20,932 bases of DNA from assembly GCA_018679695.1 (NCBI GenBank), contig JAHHKH010000375.1:1-20932 (forward strand), written 5' to 3'. The translations under genes and the position numbers were made by a program. Below the pieces are notes generated by a model, which was given only the letters and a program-made list of their open reading frames with translations, did not search any database and had not been told where the DNA came from. Source of the stretch: Maribacter sp. Its GTDB lineage: Bacteria; Bacteroidota; Bacteroidia; Flavobacteriales; Flavobacteriaceae. Position 1 is the stretch's first letter. Every line of letters starts with the position of its first letter. Shown here in pieces: positions 1-8,676 of this stretch.

Positions 1-693
1 CATATAGACTTCCCGTACCGCTTTCTGGGCACTTAAGATCTGTTTGGTTGTAACAACAGGCTTTACTTCATCATAGGCACCTAAGAGATTCTGGCGCATA
101 ATCAATTGCTCCTCGTTCATTTTAGGATAGTCTATAACCGTTTTCAACATAAAGCGGTCTACCTGTGCCTCTGGCAAGGGATACGTTCCTTCTTGCTCTA
201 CAGGGTTCTGGGTCGCCATTACCAAAAATGGTTTGTCCAAGATAAAGGTTTCATCACCTATAGTCACTTGTTTTTCCTGCATTGCCTCTAAAAGAGCTGA
301 TTGTACCTTAGCAGGAGCCCTATTGATCTCATCTGCCAGGACGAAGTTGGCGAAAATAGGACCTTTCTTTATTGAAAAATCGTTTTCTTTAATATTGTAG
401 ATCATCGTACCAACAACATCGGCAGGTAACAAATCAGGCGTAAATTGAATTCTGCTAAAGCTTCCTTTAACGGCTTTAGCCAAGGTAGTGATGGCCAAAG
501 TTTTTGCAAGCCCCGGAACACCTTCCAACAAGATGTGACCTTGTCCCAAAAGACCGATCAATAATCTTTCGACCATATGTTTCTGTCCAACGATTACCTT
601 ATTCATTTCTAACATGAGGAGATCGATAAAAGCGCTTTCCTGGGCAATCTTTTCATTCACTGCGCTAATATCCACGGTAGTATTTTCTTCCAT
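1..693 (-). CDS. MoxR-type AAA+ ATPase, 5' part (3' end outside window)
   Basis: The open frame starts at the ATG at 693-691 and stays open to base 1, giving 231 residues without a stop. MoxR ATPases act as chaperone-like remodelling machines, usually with VWA-domain and DUF58 partners encoded downstream. Visible motifs: Walker A GVPGLAKT (residues 58-65), Walker B VLADEIN (118-124), the MoxR-typical RAPAKVQSALLEAMQE segment after it, sensor 1 in MATQNP (159-164), and the arginine-finger region QVDRF (177-181). The length seen covers most of the ATPase core (full proteins are about 320-330 aa); the lid domain is missing. The next genes of its operon lie left of the window, so the partners cannot be named. 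Family assignment is secure; the cellular role is not. Confidence 0.95.
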   Translation of the reverse strand, partial: MEENTTVDISAVNEKIAQESAFIDLLMLEMNKVIVGQKHMVERLLIGLLGQGHILLEGVPGLAKTLAITTLAKAVKGSFSRIQFTPDLLPADVVGTMIYNIKENDFSIKKGPIFANFVLADEINRAPAKVQSALLEAMQEKQVTIGDETFILDKPFLVMATQNPVEQEGTYPLPEAQVDRFMLKTVIDYPKMNEEQLIMRQNLLGAYDEVKPVVTTKQILSAQKAVREVYM

Positions 694-976
694 ATATTGT
701 ATTATGATTTCTGGTATTGGTTTGTATTGCTCTTAACAGAGGTGCAAATTGAAAATTTATTCATTGTATCGCTGTTAATGATTGGTTAAAAAATGACGAA
801 AGGCCTTATTTTTATGAAGTTTTTAAGTGATTTCTTTTTAATTTCATACCCTTGTGGCAAACATAACTTCTTTTTTTAAATATAACATGGGAACACCATG
901 AACTTTCTATCAATTGGATCAACACAATAAAGGGGATATGTTTAATGCGGTTAAAAATTCATCAGAGGATAAGAAT
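694..976. other. Divergent intergenic region, moxR / SDR
   Basis: No gene is seen in these 283 bp. They must carry promoters for both flanking genes. I found no convincing -33/-7 pair for either. One perfect 7-bp inverted repeat, TTAACAG (733-739) and CTGTTAA (772-778), is separated by 32 bp; this could be a pair of half sites but may be chance in AT-rich DNA. Confidence 0.4.
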
Positions 977-1732
977 ATGGGTAAAGTAGTTTTAATAACA
1001 GGTGCAACCAGCGGTATTGGACGTGCGACAGCACAGCTTTTTGCTGAAAATAATTTCAAATTGGTCTTATGTGGAAGACGTCAGGACCGATTGGATACCC
1101 TGCAAAAAGAACTTGGGGGATTAACAAAGATACATACGCTGAATTTTGATGTAAGAAATAAGGACGAGGTGAAAAATTTGATAAGCTCATTACCACCGGA
1201 GTTTTCAAATATTGATATTCTTGTCAATAATGCCGGCAATGCGCATGGGTTGGATCCCATAGAGGAAGGAAATTTAGAGGATTGGGATGCCATGATCGAT
1301 ATAAACGTAAAAGGTTTGCTCTATGTTTCAAAGGCTGTATTGCCTAATATGGTCGCGAAAAAAGCAGGACATATTATCAATATAGGGTCTACAGCAGGAA
1401 AGGAAGTTTATCCTAAAGGCAATGTGTATTGTGCCAGCAAACATGCCGTTGATGCCATAAACCAAGGAATGCGATTAGATCTTAATCAGTATGGAATACG
1501 CGTTGGAGCTGTGAATCCTGGATTGGTGGAGACCGAGTTCAGTCAGGTACGTTTTAAAGGTGATACCCAAAGGGCAGATACTGTTTATAAGGGTTTCAAA
1601 GCCTTAAAACCCGAAGATATTGCTGATATCATTCTTTTTGTGGTGACGCGCCCTTACCATGTGAATATTGCCGATTTGGTGGTTATGCCTACCGCGCAAG
1701 CCAGTAGTACCCTTGTGAAGAAAGAATTATGA
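977..1732 (+). CDS. Short-chain dehydrogenase/reductase, YdfG-like
   Basis: Classical SDR of 251 aa. It has the nucleotide-binding TGATSGIG (8-15), CGRR after the second strand (32-35; basic residues here usually mean NADP preference), NNAG (84-87), and the catalytic Ser138 (IGSTAG), Tyr151 and Lys155 (YCASK). The C-terminal MPTAQAS resembles the end of YdfG, the NADP-dependent 3-hydroxy acid / serine / L-allo-threonine dehydrogenase, so that activity is the best guess, not proven. The start at 977 is chosen because family members begin just before the LITGA strand and AGAGGA lies upstream. An in-frame ATG at 938 with AAAGGGG before it, or a TTG at 914, would add 13 or 21 residues. The stop overlaps the start of the next gene by 4 bp (ATGA), which suggests translational coupling. 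Confidence 0.93.
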   Translation: MGKVVLITGATSGIGRATAQLFAENNFKLVLCGRRQDRLDTLQKELGGLTKIHTLNFDVRNKDEVKNLISSLPPEFSNIDILVNNAGNAHGLDPIEEGNLEDWDAMIDINVKGLLYVSKAVLPNMVAKKAGHIINIGSTAGKEVYPKGNVYCASKHAVDAINQGMRLDLNQYGIRVGAVNPGLVETEFSQVRFKGDTQRADTVYKGFKALKPEDIADIILFVVTRPYHVNIADLVVMPTAQASSTLVKKEL

Positions 1733-2865
1733 TCAACAAGCGACTACTGGTAAAAAACCTTCTGGCCCATAATGACGAGAATAGTTTTTATGACAAAAAG
1801 CGTTTTATTAGTATTGGTCACAAAGAAGGAAAAGCAAAATTCCTGAAACACGTCTGTGCACTAGCCAATAGTAATCCAAATAATCATTCCTTCATCGTAG
1901 TTGGCGTTGAAGATGAGGACAATAGGATAGTTGGTGTTGATTTTTTTGACGACAGTAAGATTCAGAACCTTGTCAATGCCTATCTTGATAATCCGCCTTT
2001 GATTGCCTATGAGAACATTCCCTTTCCACATTTAGAAGAAGGTAAGGTGGTTGGTTTGGTCACTATAAGATCTAATGGCAGGGTTTGTTCCCTGCGAAAG
2101 AATATTTGGAAATACTATGGCGGGTCGGTCTTTTTTAGGGAAGGGAGTATTAGTTTGCCAAAGGCTTATGATGTTGAGTTGAAAGACATAAATACAAAAG
2201 CTGTTGAAACCATCGAACAACACGCCCGCAACAACATTGAGCTTACTTTGGATGGGGTAATCGATTTTCTCAACAACAGGCATAAAGATCTGGAAAGTAG
2301 TTACAAGGTCTTTAAGGAACAATTTGTGGTATGCTGGGCAGGAAATTCAAAAAAGGTCAAGGATAAAACCTATTTGTCACGAGTTGATATTGAATTGATT
2401 AACGAACAGGTTAAATTATTTTATTCGACTTTGGATGAGGTAACCATCGACTATGATGACACATTTTTTACAACAACTGAATACGTGCGGTTGGGACTAG
2501 GTAATAAACTAAAATATTACCCATTGGAAAAGGTGACCATTACATTTGAGGACAACGGAACCTACCTGATTCAAAGTGAACTGATTTTTGAACCTCCTAA
2601 ATACGACAAGAAAACATTACACCATATTTTTAATGCAAACAACTCCTTGCTGCAAAAATTGGAAAAAGGAATTTCCCTGAAACCCGCTGATAAAGAGGAT
2701 TTGTCGCATTTACCAGCTACTTATCTCATTTGCTTTTTAAACGGATTTGAAGGGGCAAAGGACCAAATGGAAAAGGCACGACCCATATTGAAAAAACATG
2801 CTGAGGAAGTTAATAATTCACTAAAGGAATCACTTCGCATTTTACGTAAGGTTAAGTATAGCTAG
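1729..2865 (+). CDS. AlbA_2 / Schlafen-type putative nucleic-acid-binding protein
   Basis: 378-aa protein. The N-terminal 150 residues look like the AlbA_2 (Schlafen AlbA, formerly 'divergent AAA') fold: an acidic/lysine-rich entry with KEGKAKFLKHVCALANS (33-49), strand FIVVGVEDEDNRIVG (55-69), DDSKIQNLVN (74-83), and a later GLVTIRSNGRV strand (109-119). This order is typical of the family, which binds DNA or RNA in other contexts. The remaining 230 residues have no domain I recognise and lack the winged-helix tail often seen. The ATG lies inside the end of the SDR gene (ATGA), so the two are probably co-translated. Its TAG stop (2863-2865) overlaps the stop of the convergent amylosucrase gene. 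Cellular function unknown. Confidence 0.82.
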   Translation: MINKRLLVKNLLAHNDENSFYDKKRFISIGHKEGKAKFLKHVCALANSNPNNHSFIVVGVEDEDNRIVGVDFFDDSKIQNLVNAYLDNPPLIAYENIPFPHLEEGKVVGLVTIRSNGRVCSLRKNIWKYYGGSVFFREGSISLPKAYDVELKDINTKAVETIEQHARNNIELTLDGVIDFLNNRHKDLESSYKVFKEQFVVCWAGNSKKVKDKTYLSRVDIELINEQVKLFYSTLDEVTIDYDDTFFTTTEYVRLGLGNKLKYYPLEKVTITFEDNGTYLIQSELIFEPPKYDKKTLHHIFNANNSLLQKLEKGISLKPADKEDLSHLPATYLICFLNGFEGAKDQMEKARPILKKHAEEVNNSLKESLRILRKVKYS

Positions 2866-4796
2866 ACTGTTGCCAACCAGTATAATTGATAAGGGCGTAA
2901 TGTCAGTTTACCATTGGTAAACGTCATTTTTTTGCCTGAAATAAGATCTATTGACCTCATTGTTTCACCGTATGAGCCCAGGGAAATTTGGTCTACGGAC
3001 TGTGGAGTATCGTCAAAGTTGCAAATGACCAAAACCCCTTTGCTATCATTGCTAGTTCTTTCATAGATGAACACATGAGGGTTAGGATCATCGTAGAATA
3101 CAAGATTATTACTATCGGCGAATGCTTGGTTTTGTCTACGAAGTTGGATCAACTGCTGAATTGCAAAAAAGATTTTTGATTGGGGGGTCTTCCCGTTATC
3201 AAGACTTGCAATGGTCTCCCAATCATGGTAAGGTCTATTTATCCAACGGCTATCTTCTTTTTTGTCGGCTTCCTCACGGTATGAATAGTCGTTTAATGTA
3301 CCGATTTCATCACCCGCATAAATGAAGGGTATACCGCCATAGGACATTATAATGCCATGCATCATAATAATTTTATCGATTGCTTGGGATATTTGGGCTT
3401 TGTCATTCTGCTCAAGTGCCTTTTCCAATCCTAACAATGAAGCACAGCTTCCAGTAATTCTACCATCACCGGTTTTGGGATTGTACATAAAGAGCTCCCC
3501 TTTAGCCGGTGACCATTCGATATTCTGACAAAAGTAGTCCAATAAAAATTTACGATGCTCCTTTGGATTCCACCCTATTTCATGAATGTAGTGATCATCA
3601 AATCCAAGACCAATATCGTCATGACAACGTAGATAGTTGATCCAAGTGGTTTCTTTCGGTTTTTTAGGTAGATGATGAAGGCTTTTATTGAGCAATATTG
3701 TCTTTTTTGTAGCGATTGCATCCCAAAGTAGGGCCATTAGTGTGGCATTATAGGCTATTTCACATTCGTTACCCTTCATTCTGCCTAAACCAAAGTATTT
3801 GGTTATCTCCTGTGGCGCAACAATGGCCTCCGCCAAAAAAACCACTCCCGGGGCAATTACTTGCAAACACAATCTAAACAGGGTAATCAATGCATGTACC
3901 TCGGGCAAATTCTGGGATTGGGTGCCTAATTTTTTCCACATAAATGCCAAGGCATCCAAGCGTACGACGTCTACGCCAAGATTTACCAATTTCAACAAAT
4001 TCCCCAACATCTCGATAAACACCTCTGGGTTTGAATAATTAAGGTCCCATTGATACTGGTTAAAGACCGTCATCACCCATTTTTGCATTTTTTGGTTATA
4101 AGTAAAATTACCAGGGGAGGTCTTAGGAAAAATTTCAGGCAGCGTTTTCTCAAAAGCATCAGGAATGGTCCGGTCTGGATAAATATGGTAGTACCCTTGG
4201 TATTTTAAGTCACCTGACATGGCCTTTTTAGCCCATGGAAAATCGTTGGACGTGTGATTGGCGACAAAATCAAGCATTAAAATCATGTTTTTATCACGCA
4301 TTTTTTCGGTAAGCCTCAATAGATCTTTTTCCGTACCGAACCGCTTGTCTACCTCGTGATAGCTGTTCACCGCATATCCGCCATCATTTTCACCTTTTGG
4401 TCTCGGTGTAATGGGCATGAGATGTAAAAAGTTCACCCCTAATTTCTCAAAATACCCTAACTTTTTTTCCAAACCGCTGAGGTCCTTGTTAAAATGATCA
4501 ACATATAGTTGCATACCGATAAGATGCTCGGATAGGTACCAATTCCCCTGTTTTAATCGTTGTATATCCTGTAATTTTAGAGGAGTTGGTCTTTCCTTGA
4601 ACAGTACAGGAAGCTCTAATAGCAATCTTTTAAACCATATTGAATGGGATTCTTCAGGATAAAGTGAAAAAAACAAGTCTTTGATCAAGGTAAGATTAGT
4701 TGAGAATCTAAGTTCAAAGAGCTTATCAATTTCTGTATCCCCAATAGGGTACTGATGTTCAGAAGCCAGAAATTTATGGAGGAACGCCTGATTCAT
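2862..4796 (-). CDS. Amylosucrase (GH13, EC 2.4.1.4)
   Basis: 644-aa GH13 enzyme that splits sucrose and adds the glucose to an alpha-1,4-glucan, releasing fructose. The sequence follows remembered Neisseria polysaccharea amylosucrase (636 aa) along its length: DGGYAV (138-143), DFVANHTSN (176-184), QWDLNYSNP (249-257), nucleophile Asp281 in RLDALAF, acid/base Glu323 in LAEAIV, RCHDDIG (390-396) with transition-state Asp393, GGIPFIYAGDEIGTLND (487-503) and DSRW (515-518). Asp138 and Arg517 match the salt bridge that closes the -1 pocket and makes the enzyme sucrose-specific. Position 220 is Pro where the Neisseria enzyme has Arg226, a residue tied to polymer length. The start at 4796 is 1 bp after the fructokinase stop; an upstream in-frame ATG (4844) lies inside the fructokinase gene and is less likely. 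No signal peptide, so cytoplasmic. Confidence 0.95.
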   Translation of the reverse strand: MNQAFLHKFLASEHQYPIGDTEIDKLFELRFSTNLTLIKDLFFSLYPEESHSIWFKRLLLELPVLFKERPTPLKLQDIQRLKQGNWYLSEHLIGMQLYVDHFNKDLSGLEKKLGYFEKLGVNFLHLMPITPRPKGENDGGYAVNSYHEVDKRFGTEKDLLRLTEKMRDKNMILMLDFVANHTSNDFPWAKKAMSGDLKYQGYYHIYPDRTIPDAFEKTLPEIFPKTSPGNFTYNQKMQKWVMTVFNQYQWDLNYSNPEVFIEMLGNLLKLVNLGVDVVRLDALAFMWKKLGTQSQNLPEVHALITLFRLCLQVIAPGVVFLAEAIVAPQEITKYFGLGRMKGNECEIAYNATLMALLWDAIATKKTILLNKSLHHLPKKPKETTWINYLRCHDDIGLGFDDHYIHEIGWNPKEHRKFLLDYFCQNIEWSPAKGELFMYNPKTGDGRITGSCASLLGLEKALEQNDKAQISQAIDKIIMMHGIIMSYGGIPFIYAGDEIGTLNDYSYREEADKKEDSRWINRPYHDWETIASLDNGKTPQSKIFFAIQQLIQLRRQNQAFADSNNLVFYDDPNPHVFIYERTSNDSKGVLVICNFDDTPQSVDQISLGSYGETMRSIDLISGKKMTFTNGKLTLRPYQLYWLATV

Positions 4797-4797
4797 C

Positions 4798-5742
4798 CTA
4801 AAGACCGAGTTGTTCCTTTGTCGGCAGCGATGGAATCGCACCAAAGTTAGTAGTTGTAATTGCGCCTGCCCTGTTGGCTATTTTCACCATGTCTATCAAT
4901 AGATCTATGTTTTCAAGAATTTCCATGGGGTGATGTATGGCAGCTATTTGGGAAAGTAGGCAGCCAATAAAGGCATCACCGGCACCAGTGGTGTCTATAG
5001 GGCTAACTTTTATGCTGGGTATGGTATATTTCGAACTTTCAGTACTGAGCAATGTGCCATCTCCTCCGAGTGTAATGGTGATGAGCTTAGTACCAATTTC
5101 GTGAAGAAAGGCACAACATTCCTCTAAGTTGGTCTTGCCAGATAATAATTGGGCTTCTTCCAGACTGAATTTACACAAATGGGCCTTTTGAACAAAGGGC
5201 ATACATTTCTTTATAAAGGTTTCTTCCTCACCTTTCCACAGGTCACTCCTAAAATTAGGGTCAAAACCTATAAAGGCATTTTGGGTCAGGGCATCAAAGA
5301 AGTACCGGCCGTATGCGTCTTCCAAATCTCCTCCTAAAAGGGCAGTTGCGGCACCAAAATGGACAATATTGTCCTTGAAATTGTTTTTTATGGAAGAATC
5401 ATATTTTAATTTTTTATCAGCACCCCTACTAAAAACAAAATCCCTTTCTCCGTCTTCAGAAATCGATACAAAGGCTATGGTGGTAAAGGTCTTTGAACGT
5501 TGGGCAAGACTAATATCTACATGATTATCCTCTAATACATTGAGTAAAAATGAACCAAATTGATCTATGCCCACACAACCGATAAATCTGCTAAGTCCGC
5601 CAAGTTTTGCTATGGCACAGGCAACATTGGCAGGCGCACCTCCGGCTTTTTTGGTGAACACCTCAGCTTTCGAAAGATCATTGCCCTGTTTTTCCGCAAC
5701 AAAATCAATAAGTAATTCACCTATACAATAAACCTTCTTCAT
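4798..5742 (-). CDS. PfkB-family fructokinase
   Basis: 314-aa ribokinase/PfkB sugar kinase. Visible motifs: the start MKKVYCIGELLIDFV, the sugar-binding GGAPANVA (34-41), GVDxFG-like GIDQFG (58-63), SRGADKKL (105-112) as in bacterial fructokinases, and the anion-hole/catalytic-base signature DTTGAGDAF (250-258, base Asp256). It would phosphorylate fructose with ATP. The next gene, amylosucrase, starts 1 bp after this stop, so fructose released from sucrose can go straight to fructose 6-phosphate. That context favours fructokinase over other PfkB sugars. An AGAAGG-like ribosome site sits about 10 bases before the ATG. The 99-bp gap to the upstream nrdJ stop is large enough for a separate promoter, but I see no clear one. 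Confidence 0.93.
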   Translation of the reverse strand: MKKVYCIGELLIDFVAEKQGNDLSKAEVFTKKAGGAPANVACAIAKLGGLSRFIGCVGIDQFGSFLLNVLEDNHVDISLAQRSKTFTTIAFVSISEDGERDFVFSRGADKKLKYDSSIKNNFKDNIVHFGAATALLGGDLEDAYGRYFFDALTQNAFIGFDPNFRSDLWKGEEETFIKKCMPFVQKAHLCKFSLEEAQLLSGKTNLEECCAFLHEIGTKLITITLGGDGTLLSTESSKYTIPSIKVSPIDTTGAGDAFIGCLLSQIAAIHHPMEILENIDLLIDMVKIANRAGAITTTNFGAIPSLPTKEQLGL

Positions 5743-5841
5743 AATTATGTATACCTTCTTGTTGCCACTAATGTAAACACAAAAGGCTAGTTACCCTAAG
5801 AATTTGTATTTATAAAATAAACCAACTTTAAAACAAAAAGC

Positions 5842-8385
5842 CTACCCACATTTTGATGAACCACAATCAGTACAGGTCAAACAACCTTCTTGGTAGATTA
5901 AATTCGTTGAATTACAGTTATCGCATTTTTGACCTTTTGCCATGGTGCCGTCTTCAACAAACCGTTTTAAGGCACGGGCTACACCATTTTTCCAGGTATT
6001 GAGCGATTCTCCTTCCAATTGAAGGCTATTGATTAGATCAACTACTTTTTCAATAGGCATGCCATGACGTAACGTACTGGAAATCAGCTTGGCATAATTC
6101 CAGAATTCAGGATTGAATTTATGTGATAGTCCCTCAATCGTGGTTTTATAACCTCTTTTATTTTTGTATTGGAAATCGTAACGCGAAGTACCGTCCTCAT
6201 TCCTGTTCTTTATGATCAATCCGTCTTCTACCCAGCGTGGAAGCAAGATCCCATCCTCATCATCGGCAAGACCGGTAAAAATTTCATAGGGTTTGTCATC
6301 AATAATTCCAATGAAGGCAATCCATTTTTCCTTGTTGTTCTGAAATCTTACGATATCGGCTTCCAATACCTGCGGACGTTTTGTTGGGAAGTGGATCAAG
6401 GTTTCTTCGGCTTCAGGCTCATTGGAAATGAGCACACCTGATCGTGAACCGTCACGGTAAACGGTAACTCCTTTACAACCTGCCTTCCATGCTTCCAGAT
6501 ATAACTTGCCAACTAACTCCTCGGGAACATCATTAGGCAGATTTATGGTAACACTAATGGAGTGGTCTACCCATTTTTGCACTGCACCTTGTAATCGTAC
6601 CTTACTCAGCCAATCCACATCATTGGATGTAGCTTTGTAATAAGGGGATTGTTTCACAATTTCGTCCAGTTCTACTTGGCTGTAGGCTTTTTCGGTTTCA
6701 AAGCCATTTACCTGCATCCATTGTTTGAATCTGTGGTGGAAAACCATATATTCTTCCCAGGAATCACCAACTTCGTCAACGAATGTTATGTTTACATTCT
6801 TGTCATTGGGATTTACTTTTCTCCTTCGTTTATAAACAGGCAGAAATACAGGCTCTATACCAGAACTGGTTTGAGTCATTAGGCTTGTTGTTCCTGTTGG
6901 TGCAATAGTCAGTAAGGCTATATTTCGACGGCCATATTCCAACATCTCATAATACAGTTTTTCATCCGCTTCCTTGAGTCGAAGTATGAACGGGTTTTCT
7001 TTTTCCCTTTCAGCATCAAAAATCTCAAAGGCGCCGCGTTCCTTAGCTGTATATACCGATGCCCGGTAAGCTTCCAATGCAATTGTTTTATGTATTTCGA
7101 CAGAAAACTTGTTGGCTTCTTCACTCCCATACCGCAAGCCCAATGCGGCAAGCATATCACCTTCAGCAGTGATTCCTATACCTGTTCTCCTGCCGTTTAT
7201 TGCCTTCTCCTTAATTTGTTCCCACAAGCGTTTTTCTACTTCCTTCGTTTCCTCCAACTCGGGATCAGCATTTATCTTGGCTAAGATACCGTCTACTTTT
7301 TCCAGTTCTAGATCAATGATATCGTCCATAATCCTTTGGGCAGCGGTAATATGCCTTTTGAACAAATCGAAATTGAAAGAGGCCTTTTTAGTAAAAGGTT
7401 CTTCTACATACGAGAAAAGATTAATGGCCAATAGTCTGCACGAATCATAAGGGCATAAAGGAATCTCGCCACAAGGATTTGTGGAGACTGTTTCATAACC
7501 TAGATCTGCATAACAATCAGGTACCGATTCATTGATTATCGTATCCCAGAACAAGATTCCAGGTTCCGCGGATTGCCATGCATTATGTACTATTTTGTTC
7601 CAAAGCTTTTGGGCATCGATTTCTTTTGAAACTTTTGGGTCGTTTGCATGTATGGGATATTTTTGGGTATAAGCGGTTTTGTTTTCAACTGATTTCATGA
7701 ATTCATCATCGATCCGCACCGATACATTGGCACCTGTGACTTTCCCCTGCACCATCTTGGCATCAATAAAATCTTCAGCATCAGGATGATTGATCGAGAC
7801 CGACAACATTAGGGCGCCACGACGCCCATCCTGTGCCACTTCTCGGGTTGAATTGGAATATCGTTCCATAAAGGGTACAAGTCCTGTTGAGGTCAAGGCC
7901 GAATTTTTTACCGGGGATCCCTTTGGCCGAATGTGCGAAAGATCATGGCCCACACCGCCACGGCGTTTCATTAATTGTACTTGTTCCTGATCGATTTTCA
8001 TAATTCCGCCATAGGAATCGGATGCACCTTCATTACCGATAACAAAACAATTTGAAAGTGATGCGATTTGATAAGGGTTGCCGATCCCTGCCATGGGACT
8101 TCCTTGGGGAACTATATATTTGAAGTTTTTAATCAGACCATAAACCTCTTTTTCAGAAAGTGGATTGGGATACTTACGCTCTATTCTACTAATCTCCTTT
8201 GCGATTCTATGATGCATATCATCAGGATTGAGTTCGTAGATATTGCCTTCTGAATCTTTCAGGGCATATTTATTGATCCAGACCTGTGCTGCAAGATCAT
8301 CACCTTTGAAATAGGCTAGACTAGATTGGTAAGCTTCCTTTTGCGAATACATTTTTCTTTGGGCGGGGATGGTTTCTGTTGTCAT
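5842..8385 (-). CDS. nrdJ: Adenosylcobalamin-dependent (class II) ribonucleotide reductase
   Basis: 847-aa enzyme making deoxyribonucleotides with a B12-generated thiyl radical, independent of oxygen. The active-site pattern agrees with Thermotoga NrdJ: Cys113 (SLSNCFV), NPCGE with Asn303, radical Cys305 and Glu307, and Cys316 (DSC) eleven residues later as the second redox Cys. Other family segments are RRGGVGHDLS (141-150), STREVAQDGRRGALM (179-193), GRRTGIGITAEGD and APTGTTSLMTQTSSGIEP. The last third contains a TSCPD-like domain (GLSHKFNPEFWNYAKLISS) and ends in a Cys-rich tail with CDNC, CLTCTDC and a final KCG, expected for zinc binding or thiol shuttling. Transcribed away from the SPFH operon, with a palindrome 68-88 bp before the ATG that may be its control site. 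Confidence 0.97.
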   Translation of the reverse strand: MTTETIPAQRKMYSQKEAYQSSLAYFKGDDLAAQVWINKYALKDSEGNIYELNPDDMHHRIAKEISRIERKYPNPLSEKEVYGLIKNFKYIVPQGSPMAGIGNPYQIASLSNCFVIGNEGASDSYGGIMKIDQEQVQLMKRRGGVGHDLSHIRPKGSPVKNSALTSTGLVPFMERYSNSTREVAQDGRRGALMLSVSINHPDAEDFIDAKMVQGKVTGANVSVRIDDEFMKSVENKTAYTQKYPIHANDPKVSKEIDAQKLWNKIVHNAWQSAEPGILFWDTIINESVPDCYADLGYETVSTNPCGEIPLCPYDSCRLLAINLFSYVEEPFTKKASFNFDLFKRHITAAQRIMDDIIDLELEKVDGILAKINADPELEETKEVEKRLWEQIKEKAINGRRTGIGITAEGDMLAALGLRYGSEEANKFSVEIHKTIALEAYRASVYTAKERGAFEIFDAEREKENPFILRLKEADEKLYYEMLEYGRRNIALLTIAPTGTTSLMTQTSSGIEPVFLPVYKRRRKVNPNDKNVNITFVDEVGDSWEEYMVFHHRFKQWMQVNGFETEKAYSQVELDEIVKQSPYYKATSNDVDWLSKVRLQGAVQKWVDHSISVTINLPNDVPEELVGKLYLEAWKAGCKGVTVYRDGSRSGVLISNEPEAEETLIHFPTKRPQVLEADIVRFQNNKEKWIAFIGIIDDKPYEIFTGLADDEDGILLPRWVEDGLIIKNRNEDGTSRYDFQYKNKRGYKTTIEGLSHKFNPEFWNYAKLISSTLRHGMPIEKVVDLINSLQLEGESLNTWKNGVARALKRFVEDGTMAKGQKCDNCNSTNLIYQEGCLTCTDCGSSKCG

Positions 8386-8425
8386 TAATGGTTATTTATG
8401 TGTTTATGGAGATACTTTAAGGAAG

Positions 8426-8473
8426 TAAAATTAGTAATAAACAAGAAAACTGGTTTATGACAAATGTCATAAA
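8426..8473 (-). promoter_or_regulatory. Palindromic operator and -7-like element before nrdJ
   Basis: A perfect 20-bp palindrome, TTTATGACA-AA-TGTCATAAA, occupies 8454-8473. Reading toward nrdJ, a -7-like TAATTTTA (one mismatch to TAnnTTTG) lies at 8433-8426 with no TTTG at -33. If transcription starts near 8422, the palindrome is centred close to -41, the classic position for a class II Crp/Fnr-family activator. The symmetric TGACA/TGTCA half sites suit that family in general, but the regulator is not identified. Confidence 0.5.
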
Positions 8474-8622
8474 GTTTACCATTTTAAGGCGTAATCATCC
8501 TGATAATCAAGCATATAATAATTTATCAACATTAAAAAGTTAACAAAAAAGTAAAAGAATCTACTTTGGTATAGTAACATCTGTAATTCAGTTGAAACCA
8601 ATAATTAAATCCAATTTTACAC

Positions 8623-8653
8623 TTTGGAAGATTTGTAGAATTCCTTACCTTTT
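8623..8653 (+). promoter_or_regulatory. Bacteroidota-type promoter of the SPFH operon
   Basis: TTTG at 8623-8626, a 19-bp spacer and TACCTTTT at 8646-8653 (7 of 8 to TAnnTTTG). The spacing is that of the primary sigma factor of Bacteroidota. It predicts a start near 8658-8660 and a leader of under 20 bases before the ATG at 8677. Confidence 0.55.
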
Positions 8654-8676
8654 AACAAATTAAAAACACTGGCAAA

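Noticed and set aside
7109..7450. 113-codon plus-strand frame inside nrdJ
   Set aside because: Antisense shadow of a highly conserved enzyme; no start context or recognisable protein.
8386..8676. Cobalamin riboswitch before nrdJ
   Set aside because: No B12-box-like sequence or suitable stem set was seen, and NrdJ needs B12 rather than being replaced by it.
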